A stretch of DNA of 64,000 nt from Escallonia rubra (Eukaryota > Streptophyta > Magnoliopsida > Escalloniales > Escalloniaceae), in NCBI GenBank assembly GCA_033065855.1, contig JAVXUO010000912.1, positions 82,123-146,122 of the forward strand. Reading direction: 5' to 3'. Below the pieces are notes generated by a model. That model had not been told where the DNA came from. It made no database searches and was given only the letters and a program-made list of their open reading frames with translations. This document shows, piece after piece, positions 36,523 through 48,700 of the stretch. A program made the position numbers and the translations under genes. Each line of letters starts with the position of its first letter. The first letter of the stretch is position 1.

Positions 36523-39500
36523 TCAATCTTGTCGGTGTAGGCTGACAAGTCTGCTGCTCGTTCCCAAGTGTTCTATTCGTCCATATATCCCTGCCACTTT
36601 GACTAGGTACTCCTGATGGCGCTTGCGGGATGCTGTAATCACTCTATCATTCAAAATAGCTTCAGCAACTCGCCTTCCTGCCGCTTTGGGTTTGAGTCCT
36701 GGTCTCTTGATTTGGCCCCTGGAGGGGTCTGCTGTGTCTTCATAGAATGGCTTCAACATGCTGACATGAAAGACGGGATGGAGCTGGCGGCTCCACCAAT
36801 TTGGCGGATCAACTTTGTAAGCCATCTTGCCTATCTTCTTCACTATAGTCAAGGGTCCCTCATATTTCTGCAAAAGACGAGAATCTCTTCCCCTTAGAAA
36901 TTTGTGATCTTGTGGCAGTAGCTTAACCATAACTTTGTCGCCCACGTTAAACTCCTGAGATCTCCTGTTCTTGTCGGCTTGTTTTTTCATTCTTCTGGCT
37001 GCTTTCTCCAGGTAGGAGTGAGCTAGATCTATATTCTGCCTCCATTCTTTGCTGAAGCTTATGGCCCTTGGAGATTTTCCTGCATTGGGGACATTTACCG
37101 TGTGGGGAAGTAACGGTTGTTGTCCATTTACAATCTCAAAAGCACTCTTCCCCGTCGAAGAGCTTTTGCGTGAGTTGAAACACAGCTGGGCAACGTCCAG
37201 TAGCTTGACCCAATTTTTATGTGTTGCACTGACAAAATGGCAGAGGTACTCTTCTAGCATGGAATTGAACCGCTCCGTCTGACCGTCTGATTCTGGATGA
37301 TAACTTGAACTCATCGAAAGTTGGGATCCAAATAACTTAAAGAGTTCAGTCCAAAAGTTTCCAGTGAAGCAGGAGTCCCGATCACTGACAATGTCTTGAG
37401 GCATGCCCCAATACTTCACCACATACTTAAAGAAAAGTTACGCTGTGTCTTCGGCTGAGCAATACTTGGGTGTTGCAATAAAGCTTGCATACTTGCTAAA
37501 CCGATCAACGACAACAAGACTCGTGCCTAAGTCTTCAACCTTCGGCAGACCAGTGATGAAATCCAACGACACACTCTCCCACGGTCTCTTGGCGATCGGC
37601 AGCGGTTGTAGTAACCCTGCTTTCTTCTTACGCTCCACCTTGTCATGCTGACAAGTAAGGCATGTCTTCACATACTCCTGCACTTCATCCCCCATTTGGG
37701 GCCAGTAGTAACCTTGTTGAAGGAGAGCTAATGTTCTTTCTCCTCTGGCATGGCCTGCCCAAAGGGTGTCATGACATTCTCGAATCAATGTTCGTCTCAG
37801 ATCATCAACTCTGGGGACGTATACTCGTCTTCCTTTGGTCATCAGCAAACCATCTTCTTGCCAAAATTGTCGAGTTTTACCGCTCTCGATCAGTTTCAGC
37901 AGTTGTTGGGCAACCGGGTCCCTGGTAAGGGCCTTCCTGATCTTCTTTCCGATGTTGATGGCAACTTGACTGTCTGCTCTAACAATAGCATTCATGGCCA
38001 TCAATGCTACCTGATCTAGTTCGACTCTCTTGCTGAGGGCATCTGCTACGCTGTTGGTTGAGCCTGCCCTGTACTCGAGTGTGAAGTTGAATTCTGCCAG
38101 AAGTTCCTGCCACCTGGCCTGTTTCGAGGTGAGCTTAGATTGACTCAAGAAGTGGCTCACATCAGTGTTGTCTGTCCGCACTATGAAGCTTGAACCAAGC
38201 AGGTAGTGCCTCCAAACTCTGAGACAATGCACTACCGCGAGTAACTCTTTTTCATGAGTCGTGTAGTGACGTTCTGCTTCGTTGAGCTTCCTACTCTCAT
38301 ATGCCACCGGGTGGCATTCTTGCATTAGAACCCCTCCAAGTGCAAAGTCAGAAGCATCCGTATGAACTTCAAAGGACTTCGACACATCGGGGAGAGCAAG
38401 TACCGGATCTTCAGACATAGCCCGCTTCATGGCCAAGAAGGCCGATTGACATTCCTTGGACCATTCCCAAACTTTGCTCTTCTTCAAAAGTTCGGTTAGG
38501 GGATGGGCCATTCTCGAATAATCTCGAACAAATTTCCTATAATAGTTGGCCAATCCTAGGAAAGATCTCAGTTCTGAAACATTAGTTGGCGGCTGCCACT
38601 CCTGTATCACTTGAACTTTAGCTGAGTCCATCCTGATCTGACCCTGTTCTATCACATGGCCCAAGAATTTAATCTTGGTCTGGGCAAATGTGCATTTCGA
38701 CAGCTTCACATATAGCTCGTGCTCCCTCAGTCGGGTAAGCACCTTCCTCAAGTGCTTCAGATGCTCGTCCAAGCTGGAACTATATATCACAATATCATCG
38801 AGATACACCAATACAAAATCATCAATGTAGTCCTGCAAAACCTGATTCATCAAGGTGCAAAATGTGGCCGGGGCGTTGGTCAAGCCGAACAGCATGACCA
38901 GGAACTCATACGCACCGTATCTGGTGACACAAGTTGTCTTCGCCTCATCACCTTCGGCGATTCGGACCTGCCAATACCCAGACTTCAAGTCCAACTTGGT
39001 AAACACTCTCGCCCTACTAAGCTGATCAAAACAATCGGCGACTAAAGGGATATGATACTTGTTTCGAATAGTCACCTTGTTTAGCGCCCTGCAGTCCACA
39101 CACATCCGCAAGGAACCATCTTGTTTTTTCTGGAAGAGGACTGGTGCACCATAAGGGGACTTCGCTGGAATGATCAAACCCGCGTCAAGAAACTCTATCA
39201 ATTGTTTTCTAAGTTCAGCAAGTTCTGGTTGTGACATCCGATACGGAGCTCGGGCGGGTGGCTTCGTGCCTGGCACAAGCTCGATCTCATGGTCAATTGC
39301 CCTTCTGGGTGGTAATTTCTTCGGCAATTCATCAGGCATCACATCTTCAAAGTCGTTTAATATCACTTTAACTTCTTTGGGTAATGGTCCCGATATTTCT
39401 TCAATCTCGTCCCACCGTAGCATGGCAAGGTAGGTTGTTTCGTCCCCTTTTAATCCCTTTTTCAACTGGAGGGCTGAGATAGAATGCTCTCCCGCCCTAG

Positions 39501-39957
39501 GAGATACAGTCGGGATGACACACGGTTTACTCCCAAGCATGGCTAGAGAGTTGGTGCATGGCATCACGGTGGTCTTCGTGTCACGCAGAAACTCCAACCC
39601 AAGGATCAGCTTAAAGTCGTCCATGATGACTACTGAAAAGTTGGTCCTTCCTTCGTATGGGCCAATCTTGATCAAAACAGATCTCGTTATCCCCGTTACT
39701 GGCTGTGCGGCAGAGTTGATAGCCTTCACCCGTCCGTACCCTTTTTCTAGAGTTAAACTCAGTCTTTCCACTTTAGTGCTTGAAATGTAATTATGGGTAG
39801 CTCTTGTGTCCACCATGGCCTTGATGGCCTTCCCGTTAACCTTGATGTCCACATACATCAAGCCTTTCCCTGGTACATCGCTCTTTTTCTTTGGCAGCAT
39901 GTCTTTAAGCTTTTCCCCAGTCGAGCTCTCTTCGGGGTTCCCAACCTGCATTGTCAC
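36523..39957 (-). pseudogene. chromovirus pol polyprotein, one in-frame stop
   Basis: The first open part (39957-37438) holds the aspartic protease, reverse transcriptase with the YLDD catalytic motif, RNase H (VHTDASDFALGG), the integrase zinc finger and the start of the integrase core. A single in-frame TAA at 37440-37438 separates the first catalytic Asp (LDFITGLP) from the second (VSDRDSCF) and the Glu. The second part (to 36523) completes the core and ends in a chromodomain-like segment. The protease active site reads VDTRAT where the family has D-T/S-G-A, a second lesion. Pol overlaps the gag stop by 4 bases and lies in the -1 frame relative to gag. Confidence 0.9.
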
Positions 39958-41198
39958 AGCATTACACCACTGAGGAAAGCCCCGACGGCATCTTCCTCTT
40001 CGTAATCTTGTGCGTCTGTTTGTTCCTCTGTTGGTGGATGCCTTGATTGAGAGCCAGATTGTCCCCCACGTTGCACCTGCCCCATGTTGTCAAAGAAGGC
40101 ATTCATCATCTGTCGTTGCGGACAGTTAGCGATCACATGCGGCCCTTGACACAAGAAGCAACCCCTGAAAGCAGGTTTCTTCACTTCTTCGCTAGTGCTA
40201 GCGTCAGGCTTGGCTTTGAACCCAACTCCACTCTTCTGTAGGGTAGAAGAGTTTGACGCCCAACTGCTTTTACTGCCCCAACTTTGGTTTGGCGCTTGAC
40301 CCCCTGGCTTCTTGCCACCATTACTCCTGCTTGGATTCCCTCTCTGAGGGGGTCTCTGTGGTTCGGAGTTATAATCTGAAAGGCTCTTGGCAGCGATGAT
40401 GGCTTCGTTAAGGTTGTTCACCCGACGTCTATTAAGCTCGGTGCGAGCCCATGGTTTTAACCTTTCCATGAAGAAGAAGAGTCTGTCGACTGCGGACATG
40501 TCGCTGATGTCCAACATCAAGGCAGAAAATGCCTGGCAATATTCCCGGACCGATATGGTGTTCTTGCATTCCAACAACGCTTTCCTCGCGTTGAATGCGA
40601 TGTTCTCTGGGAAAAACTGGCTCTTTAGCTCGCGTTTGAGTATATCCCATGTGTTTATGACGCAAGACCCATCTTCGATCTCTACGTACTTCTTCCGCCA
40701 CCATAACTTGGCATCTCCAACCAAGTACATGGCAGCCATTGACACCTTCGTCACTTCTGAGTCTACTCTGATGGCTCGAAAGTATTGTTCTATATCGAAA
40801 AGGAAGTTTTCTAATTCCTTGGCGTCACGGGCTCCCCCGTAACTCTTGGGCTCTGGCACTCGTGGCCTCGATGAGTGCTCCGCACCCCCTGCGGGTGTGT
40901 TAACCACTGCATGACTAAGAAGCTCCACTCGATCCTGGAGCTCTTGAAATTTAGACTCCCAGTCTATACCTTCAGTATGCCGTGTATGGTGCTCCACTCG
41001 ATCATGAAGCTCCTGAAACTTGCCCTCCCAATCCATGTTCTCAGCATAACGGGCATTATCAGTGGCTTCAAGATTCACTTCCAACGCGTCCAGGCGAAGG
41101 GAGGATTACTTCAGGATGCCTGGAGCATCCTGGTCGCACTTGAACATGCTTTGTATCTGTGCTTCCAAAGCATCGATTCTCTCTTTCGTGTTGGCCAT
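39954..41198 (-). pseudogene. chromovirus gag, early in-frame stop
   Basis: The likely start is ATG at 41198-41196, followed by 31 codons and a TAA at 41105-41103; the remaining frame (41084-39954) is open. It contains a coiled-coil-like N terminus with repeated QELHDRVE-type heptads, a retrotransposon gag core, and a CX2CX3HX4C zinc knuckle (CFLCQGPHVIANC) near the C terminus. The early stop means full-length Gag would not be made from this copy. Confidence 0.85.
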
Positions 41199-41265
41199 AG
41201 TTTTTCTCAATAAACTATCCCACACTATTCTCTTAGCTGAAGCCACGGTCCCTTGGGCAACCACG

Positions 41266-41277
41266 GCTCTGATACCA
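41266..41277 (-). promoter_or_regulatory. primer binding site for initiator tRNA-Met
   Basis: Reads TGGTATCAGAGC on the minus strand, two bases inside the 5' LTR boundary at 41280. This is the standard plant retrotransposon primer site complementary to the 3' end of tRNA-iMet. Confidence 0.9.
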
Positions 41278-41279
41278 CC

Positions 41280-41963
41280 TGACACACGGTGGCCTTTGAT
41301 GGCACAAAGGAAACCGTATGTGGCACTCGACTTGCCTCTTGTAAGAAGAGTCTGCCAACAAATCTCAACAATCTACAGCAAGCAGTGCATCAACATTGCA
41401 TAAAACAGTGCACAAAGAAGTAATTTCAACACAAGGGCAAAACGGTCCCAAATATTCTTATTACTTCAACATCATCGTTACAACTTACAGAAGGCTTTGT
41501 TTGCATCCACAATGTGCAATCTAGCTAAACAGGTAAGCTAAAACAAAGCAAGGGACTCTCGGGTATGGGTGTACATGTACTCCCCATATAGTACCACTAA
41601 GAGAATTTTCCTAAGTGACAGTAGTAGACGTTACTATGTGCGAGGAGTCATAGTGCCCCTTTTTAGAGAAATACAACTCGGAATGACTTGAAATTTTACA
41701 GGGAAACTTAAATATATACAAGGGTGATCTCCACCAAAATTGAGCAAAAACGCACGCCTGGATCTTCAGATCTTCACGGTTGGCTTTTGACGTGCACGGG
41801 CACTACAGTTGGGCGCGCGGGCGCTGTGCTTGACGGGCGCATGGGCGCGAGACTTGAAGAACTTGCAAGGGCGCATGGGCGCATGCAGGATGGGCGCGGG
41901 GGCGCTGTGCAGGATGGGCGCGGGGGCACGGTGCTAGGCGGGTGCAAGGGGTAGTCCGTGACA
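41280..41963 (-). repeat. 5' LTR of the chromovirus
   Basis: 684 bp, nearly identical to 35784-36468. It adjoins the primer binding site. Differences from the other LTR are mostly C/T or G/A changes, as expected for decay of methylated cytosines. Confidence 0.93.
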
Positions 41964-42526
41964 CTTAGGAACAAGCACTCTACTAACTTTGCCATCATGG
42001 ACTTGAGTTGAATTGTTCCAAAATGCTACATTTTATCACGAGGATGGTTTACTTCAACTAGTGTTTAGTTTTGGCATCAATAAATTGATATACTACTTTT
42101 GCACTGATGGCTATCCTTGTATTGTGCATAATCAAGTTACACCCCCTGTTGGGCTGAACGATGCTGCAAAATATTAGTTGAGATCGAAGTGTCTATCGAG
42201 GTTTTTCCACATCCTATAATTTTTTTCTTGAAAGACTATTTCCAATTAACATTTCACTTTAATTATATATTTGATCATATTCATGAATCATTGCGCATGT
42301 AAAAATAGTTTTAGCACACAGCACCTGAGCATATGTTTTCTTATGCTTTGCCTACTCTGGTTCAAGGCATCCAGATTATCATTAATGACACTGCTGGTGC
42401 TGCACACTTGTCAGGTGAATAGACATAGCATATTTTCCATATGTTCCAACATAATGTGTACAACTTGGATGAGTATTGAGCAAGGTATCATGGTGATTAG
42501 GCATGATAGCTGCATTGACTCTCTTA

Positions 42527-42687
42527 GGCTGTGTTTGGCGACACAGATAAGGGCTCGTGATAGAATAGGATAAGGATAGATAAGGTTGGACAAGCTATAC
42601 TATTGGATAAGGCCGGATAAGCAACAAATCTTATCCAGCGTTTGAAACAAGTCCGGATTATAAGTCGGATAAGCAGTTTACAAAATG

Positions 42688-42729
<42 letters not shown>

Positions 42730-43484
42730 TCAAATCTGACGATCAGTGGCAATTGGTGGAGAACGGCGGTCGACGGAGAAGATGGCGGAGAGGCCGTGAG
42801 ATCTGAAGCTACCGGTGGAGAAGATGGCGGAGATCTGAAGCAACCGACAATGAAGACGGCAGTGGCTGGAGGAGATGGGTTGAAGGGGAGGATGAGGCGG
42901 TGGACGAATACGATGGCAGAGAGGCCATGAGATTACCGGTGGAGATCTGAAAGAACCTATGGAAAAGACGACAGAGACCTGAAGCAATCGACGGTGAAGA
43001 TGGCGATGGACGGAGGAGATGGGTTGAAGGGGAGGATGAGACGGTGGGCGAATGCGATGACGGAGAGGCCGTGAGAGTTGAAACAACTGGTGGAGATCTG
43101 AAGGAACTCGTGGAAAAGACAACGAAAATCTAAAGCAATCGGCGGTGAAGACGGTGGTGGACGGAGGTTGTGAGGCTGGTGGACGTCTGGCTGTGACGGA
43201 GCATGGGGAGGAAGCTGCCGGCGGTGGGTGGAACATGAAGAGGCCTCTGACAGCTGTGGTCGTGACGGGAAAGAAGAAAATTGGGTGGGTCCCTTTTTTT
43301 TTTTAATCCAATCTCACCGGGATTAATATTATACCCCCCCCCCCGGGGGTATTGTTTTATCCCACTCCAATGGGATAAAACAAGTCCGAAGGATAACTTA
43401 TCCGTCCTTTAAGTGCAGCGCCAAACGCCGGATAGGATTATTTTTATCCTATCCGGGGGTCTTATCCTGCGCGCCAAACACAGC
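42527..43484. mobile_element. non-autonomous PIF/Harbinger-like element (958 bp)
   Basis: The ends GGCTGTGTTTGGCG and CGCCAAACACAGCC are exact inverted repeats. TTA at the left and TTT at the right fit a 3-bp duplication with one change. The intact exon 14 in arm A (TTACCC at about 10641-10646) is the empty site. The interior has a (TA)n tract (42690-42727) and a GATGGCGGAGAGG-type degenerate repeat (42780-43100) that produces a Pro/Ser-rich minus-strand open frame. No transposase. Confidence 0.8.
42690..42727. repeat. (TA)n microsatellite
   Basis: About nineteen TA units inside the Harbinger-like element. The minus-strand open frame made of alternating Ile-Tyr here is an artefact of the repeat. 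Confidence 0.95.
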
Positions 43485-44049
43485 CTTTGTGGTTATTGAT
43501 GCTTCCGTACGCATGTCTTCTTTGGATGGTCTTGACTCTATCGTGTTAATGTGCATGTAAGTTTTTCTATTTGGGTTGGAAATATACACTTAGACTTGTA
43601 TCGTATGTTGTGAACTTCTACGAAGAATGGACTCTGATACCATGTGAAACTGTAAATTGACAGAAAAGATCCTAAAAAATAGGACGTGAAAAAACAATAA
43701 ATAGATCAACCGGTATTGCATATTTCTACATAGCATATTCATCAAAAGTATCTTATTGGAATAGATCGCTATGATATGATTGTAACGTGAAAACCATAAC
43801 TATTTATCTTATCAATAATTCTTCATATTTTATGTGGGAGGGGGGAGTAACCCCAAAAAGTATTACTTGTATGCATGTGCATATGGCTACATAGCTATGC
43901 CCCTGAGGCAAATTATGTCTCTAAGGATATATTATTATTAACTTTCCTTGACGTGGCAATTCTTTATTGAGGCTATAATTTGTAAGGATAAAGTCATGCT
44001 GCAACACCCAAATTTGTGAGTCACGTCTTTGGCAAGTGCCCAAGAAGTA

Positions 44050-44421
44050 CTCCTTCCGTCCCTAAAAGAGTGATCCATTTGACTTTACACATATATTAAG
44101 GATTTATGTTATATATTGTGTGTCTTTCCTATTTTACCCTTTAGAGAGAGGGGGGAAGAAAGTGGGCCATGAGAGAGAAAATTGGTTGGTAGAGTGTTAA
44201 ATGTGGAGAGAGAAATAGAATAAAAAAGTGTTAAGTGGTGGGCCATGAGAGAGAAAATGAGTTGGTAGAGAATTAAATGTGATGAGAGAAATAGAATAAA
44301 AAATATATAAAAAGGGTAAATATGTAAAAATACCTATAGAATCTTTCATAATTTGGAAGTGATCAATTTTTGTAGGACGGCCCAAAAAGAAAATATGATC
44401 AATTTTTAGGGACGGATGGAG
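44050..44421. mobile_element. Stowaway MITE (372 bp) in arm B
   Basis: CTCCTTCCGTCCCTAAAAGA at the left and TTTTTAGGGACGGATGGAG at the right, each flanked by TA. Arm A reads straight through the equivalent site (near 10100), so the insertion followed the duplication. It is of similar length to the copy at 9129. Confidence 0.88.
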
Positions 44422-44613
44422 TATTAACTAAGCTGTCTGATAAAGAAATACTATATTCATTTCTTGTCTATTTTGAAATAGCGACGAACACCTATTTTGA
44501 GACCAATTGTGAAGTGTCACTATCGACTATTGTGTCAGACACATACATGTCTTTCTTTTAGTTTTTGAACTTGTAAGCTTATCTTGGTCCAGCTGTCTAG
44601 GGTAAACTAGATT

Positions 44614-45703
44614 GCTAAAGGTGTCAATGGGGCGGGGTTCTTCAAGACTATGAGGTCCCGACCCTTGTCCAAGCCTAATGGCCCAAAATTTAGGGCCAAG
44701 CTATGACCAGCCCAAGCTGGCCCAAAGGAAAACTAATTTTTTAATTTTGTGCTAAACTTAAATTAATGACAAACTTGTTTACATGCTTTCTTCCTTTAAT
44801 CCGGGCTTGGGATCGACTGCTTGTAAACAAATAGGCGGAGTTACCATTTTTTTTATGTATGTAAAAGATAAATTGCCCACAAAAAGTAAGAAAAAGTGTT
44901 TGATTTGCTTGTAAACAACCACCTCCTCATATGTATTTATTTCTTATAATATATTTGATGTATTTTAAAAAAATATCTACGATGAAAATCTAAACTATGT
45001 TTTGAGAAAAAAAAAATATTCTAAAAAGTTGAAAAGGGGAAAGAAAAAGAAATGATCTAATTATCTGAAAGATCTTCAACGCTTGGATTGTTGCTCTTCC
45101 TATCATCAACTGAGTTATCTTGCTCCCGGTATTTTGCATCAAGATATCCTTCCAACAAATACATAACTCCAGTGACTAAGGGCTAAGATGACTCCTCTTG
45201 TCATCCAACACCGTCCCACTCGCGAAAAAAACACAACTCTGAAGCAATCATAGAGACTTGCACTGGTATTACATCACAGGCATTTTGGGATAAATTTTGA
45301 TAAATTTTTGCATTTTGTTTCTAAAAAATTAATAACTAAGATTAATTTGCTCATTCATTGACAACGAAGAATAATTATCAGTATTTGCATATAAACCAAT
45401 TTTGTTAAAAGAGAAAAATAAAGACAAACATGTAGAAGTATCTTCCATTCTTGCTTGTTTTGCTACTACATGTTTAATACCCTTAAGAAATAACCCATTA
45501 TATATTTGACCGCTCGATGATGTAGCTCGCACGCGCATGTCTGCGAAACTTCGATAAAAGTTATAAAGTTCTTCAAACGATGTACTCACAGAATGTGTAA
45601 GCATGCATGGTGCAACTAGCACGTTGCCCATTTGTTAACATATTTATGAAAGAAACAGTTATATCATGCAACTTCAACCTAGGATTCAAAGTAGAGGCAA
45701 AAA
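44614..45703 (-). pseudogene. decayed hAT transposase, C-terminal part
   Basis: Minus-strand frames resemble the hAT transposase C terminus. The FASTLNPRLKLHDITV motif (about 45650-45700, the conserved D/N-PRxKL block) is followed by ELYNFYRSF (about 45560), an eroded S-M-I-A-S-E dimerisation block (about 45270) and a tail ending EDLSDN (about 45065). Frameshifts and stops interrupt it. The left end near 44616 reads AAGGTGTCAATGGGG, like an hAT terminus. The upstream coding part continues at 49350-49575, on the far side of the inserted LTR. Confidence 0.65.
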
Positions 45704-48700
45704 TGTCACGACCCGAACCCACGGGCAGGCCCGCGAGCTAGGCACGTGACCGGCCGCAGACCCAATAGACTCCAATCGAGGGCTCTGCCAGGCCTTACTC
45801 ACTAAAACCTGTACACAATTCTAAAATCATACATTAACTAACACCATAACATGAATTTCTAAAGATACCCTTACAACTCTTTCCCAAATCATCTATACTG
45901 AAATCCTCCATAGAGACCGATAGCATTTATTTTAAAGAAACCTCCTAAAATTAAGCTACGAACAATTCAAATAAACAACTGGCAGTTCTACAATTTCTCA
46001 AGGGCTTAAACAACTTCCTAATGAGCATCTCCTGCAGCTTCATTCTCATTTCCCTCGTAATACTCATGTTCATCTAGTTGATCGCCTGAAAACATTTATA
46101 AAAAGGGGTGAGCTTGGGGCCCAGTAAGTACACAAACCATATCCCTAAAATAGATTTTGAGATTCATAAAAGTATGAAACATGCCATGGTTTTCTTCAAT
46201 TTAAAACTTGTAAACATTTTCACAAGAGATACTATACATATATATACTTTTTGAAAGCAATTCATCCAAGATTCTCATAAACGAAGTATAACATCAAGTA
46301 GGCTCATTAACAACTATCACAATTCATCATAACATAGGTATGTTGCGGTCAGCGTACATTCCCCCCTGACTAGGGCCCACAATCCCTCCTTCATCCGGGA
46401 TACATATGTGGACGCAATGGCGCACCACGAGCAACAGTACTGTGCGTCAACGTATCGTCCCGTTGACCAGGACCCAACAATCCAACTTTCTCCCGTGGAT
46501 ATGGGGCGCAACAACCGAGCCAGAAATACCGTCTCATTCAACATAAGCCAACTTTAACACACTACTCATAGAAAACATTCCATGGCATTTTTTTATGCAT
46601 TTTCTCATCAACAATTTACACAAAAACAGTAGCATGTAAAAGGCTTTAAAACTTATAATTTGAACAATTCATTCATACATATACATAAACGGAAAATAGG
46701 GTATACGGAGGAATATGGCAGGAGTACTTACCTGGATAGCTACGCAATGCTACAAAACCTCGATCAATATTTTCTGAATAAACCTAGATTGGCAATCCAT
46801 TTGTTAGAATACAATCTATTCTACATTACTATAAACCTAATATCAATTACCCGCCACATGCTTACTTCTAACTTCGAAAATCGTTCAACTCAAAGCGCGC
46901 CTCGCACGCGGCCAACCTACCCGAAAATCCCGTACACTCCTTAATGTGTAATGACACTCTAAAATTTATAATAATTTACACTAAAAAACTTTTATGGCTT
47001 AAATCATTAATAAAAGTCAAGATATGAATTTTCTGAATTTTTGAATTAAAATAATTTCTTTAAATGCAATAAAAACCCATAAATTGCCAAAATTGCTTCT
47101 AGCTGAAAATAAAGTCCCATAATTTTTGTAACAACTTTAAAATATGTATAAAAATCATATGAATTTAAATCAGAAATTAAGAAGCATTAAAACTATTTTT
47201 CAAATATTCGTTTTGCTAAAAATAATGCGATATGGAAACCATAGCAATTCAATCCCAAAAATCATCAAACTTTTACTGAGTCTTACTTATACCATAAAGA
47301 CATTACTATAATTTTTCCCAGAATATTTTCAGGGTTTAAAGACTCCAAAAGAATTTTTCAACTCTGAAATTACAGAAAATACTAACAATTCCCACGAACT
47401 CAGAAAATTATGAAATTTTACCAAGAATTCTAATATGGTCTAACGTATCATACTGTAAAGTTTCACGTGCTAACGATAACCGTGCGCTAGTCTATGCACG
47501 CAACGAACTTAACGCTAACTCGAGGTACACCCGTGTACTATCCAAATTTCCCTGAGCCCAGCAACCCATTTCCCTTCTTCTTCTCCTTTCTATATAACAC
47601 TCTATAACACACCCACTTCTTCACACAATACACAGCTGCTACACCCACATCACTCCTTTAACACACACATATACACACACTTGATATATATATACTTACA
47701 CTACCTAAACACACACACACACGTGAAGGCAGTGCACTGCTTGCCTTGCTTGCCTGACCCTCACGAACTCTTCCTGCAAATACACACACATTCCCCCACA
47801 TAAAGACTCACATACACACACAGGCCATATGCACCACTCACCTGCTGCCCTTCTTCCTTTTCCATTTCATAATCACACACTCATACCCCAGTATATACAT
47901 ATACTCACACAACACCTGCACACACATATATATACAACCACACTCTCCCTCTCTATCTTACCTCTTATACCCATTTCTACACCCACGCACACACACACAT
48001 ATATAATACACAACACAGCTCACGCAACCCACACCCAAAACCTTCAGCTGCACCTTCATCTCCTACCTCCTTCTCTCATACATACCCATGAGCCCACACT
48101 GTCACATACTCATGCATACACTTCCCACTGCCTCACGGCTTCCCCTTCCCTCACACTTCATCACACAGTCACTGCAATTTTCCTCACACCCACTACCACA
48201 TGCATGTATATTACACACGCAAACAGGTAACACTAACCCACAACTCACGACCAGGCTGCATCCCTCTCTCACGGCCATAAACCCACCAAAACTACCTCAC
48301 CTAAGATTACCCCATTTACAGCTCTTCGCAAAAATATAGCCAAGACCCATTTATGTATATCGTGGTTACCTGGGTATGTACGTATCTATAATCATCACAT
48401 GTATCAATTTAAAACTTTCCATTACCCTGTAAAACATGGCTTCCTCACACGTTTTGTACCCACACAGATCTATGCCATGTACATTCTTACACACACTTAA
48501 CTCTCTTCACGGTAGCCATGGCAATCCCAAAAGAAACCATCTAAAGAGTTCCCTCATCACTCTTACGGCATCACTAAAATATACACACAAAACACTCGGC
48601 TGATGCGTCCCTCTAGTCCATAAATCAATGAATAACTTAAGCAAGAAAAGGGCTAGAAACTTACCGGAAAACAGCCCGATCACCGGAAAGATCTTCCTCT

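Larger units (their letters stand above)
35784..41963 (-). mobile_element. Ty3/gypsy chromovirus LTR retrotransposon (6.18 kb), defective
   Basis: Complete structure: LTRs at both ends (TG...CA), a 5-bp target duplication CTTAG (35779-35783, 41964-41968), a tRNA-iMet primer site, polypurine tract, gag and pol. Order in pol is protease, reverse transcriptase, RNase H, integrase, then a chromodomain-like tail, which places it among chromoviruses. Arm A shows the uninterrupted target GGCTTAGG at about 11230-11240. The two LTRs differ at about fifteen of 685 positions by my count, so insertion was fairly recent. Coding damage is listed under gag and pol. Confidence 0.93.
42135..43556 (+). pseudogene. 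decayed copy of PURKE exons 12-14 (PurE half)
   Basis: Exon 12 remnant 42135-42200 has lost about 32 bp, including the GSDSD active-site loop. Exon 13 remnant 42299-42414 keeps the run from TTTTCTTATGCTTTG to the GTGCTGCACACTTG segment but has indels and in-frame stops. Exon 14 remnant 42501-42526 is split by a Harbinger-like element and resumes at 43488-43556. Intron segments between them also match, so this is a genomic duplicate, not a retrocopy. It cannot encode an enzyme. Confidence 0.9.
31286..44612 (+). repeat. degenerate inverted duplicate (arm B) of part of PURKE
   Basis: Reverse-complement copy of about 9905-13215, carrying decayed exons 12-14 and flanking intron sequence. Collinear blocks are separated by later insertions at 31506, 35784, 42527 and 44050, plus an unassigned 250-bp insertion near 34160-34430. 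Arm A lacks all of these. Sequence agreement in the retained blocks is by eye roughly 75-85 percent. Confidence 0.85.

Noticed and set aside
40387-40842. 151-codon plus-strand open frame
   Set aside because: Antisense shadow of the chromovirus gag; no codon or domain support.
42730-43236. 168-codon Pro/Ser-rich minus-strand open frame
   Set aside because: Lies inside a Harbinger-like element and reflects its degenerate internal repeat.
47829-48230. 133-codon His/Thr/Pro-rich open frame
   Set aside because: Made of CA repeats inside the probable solo LTR.
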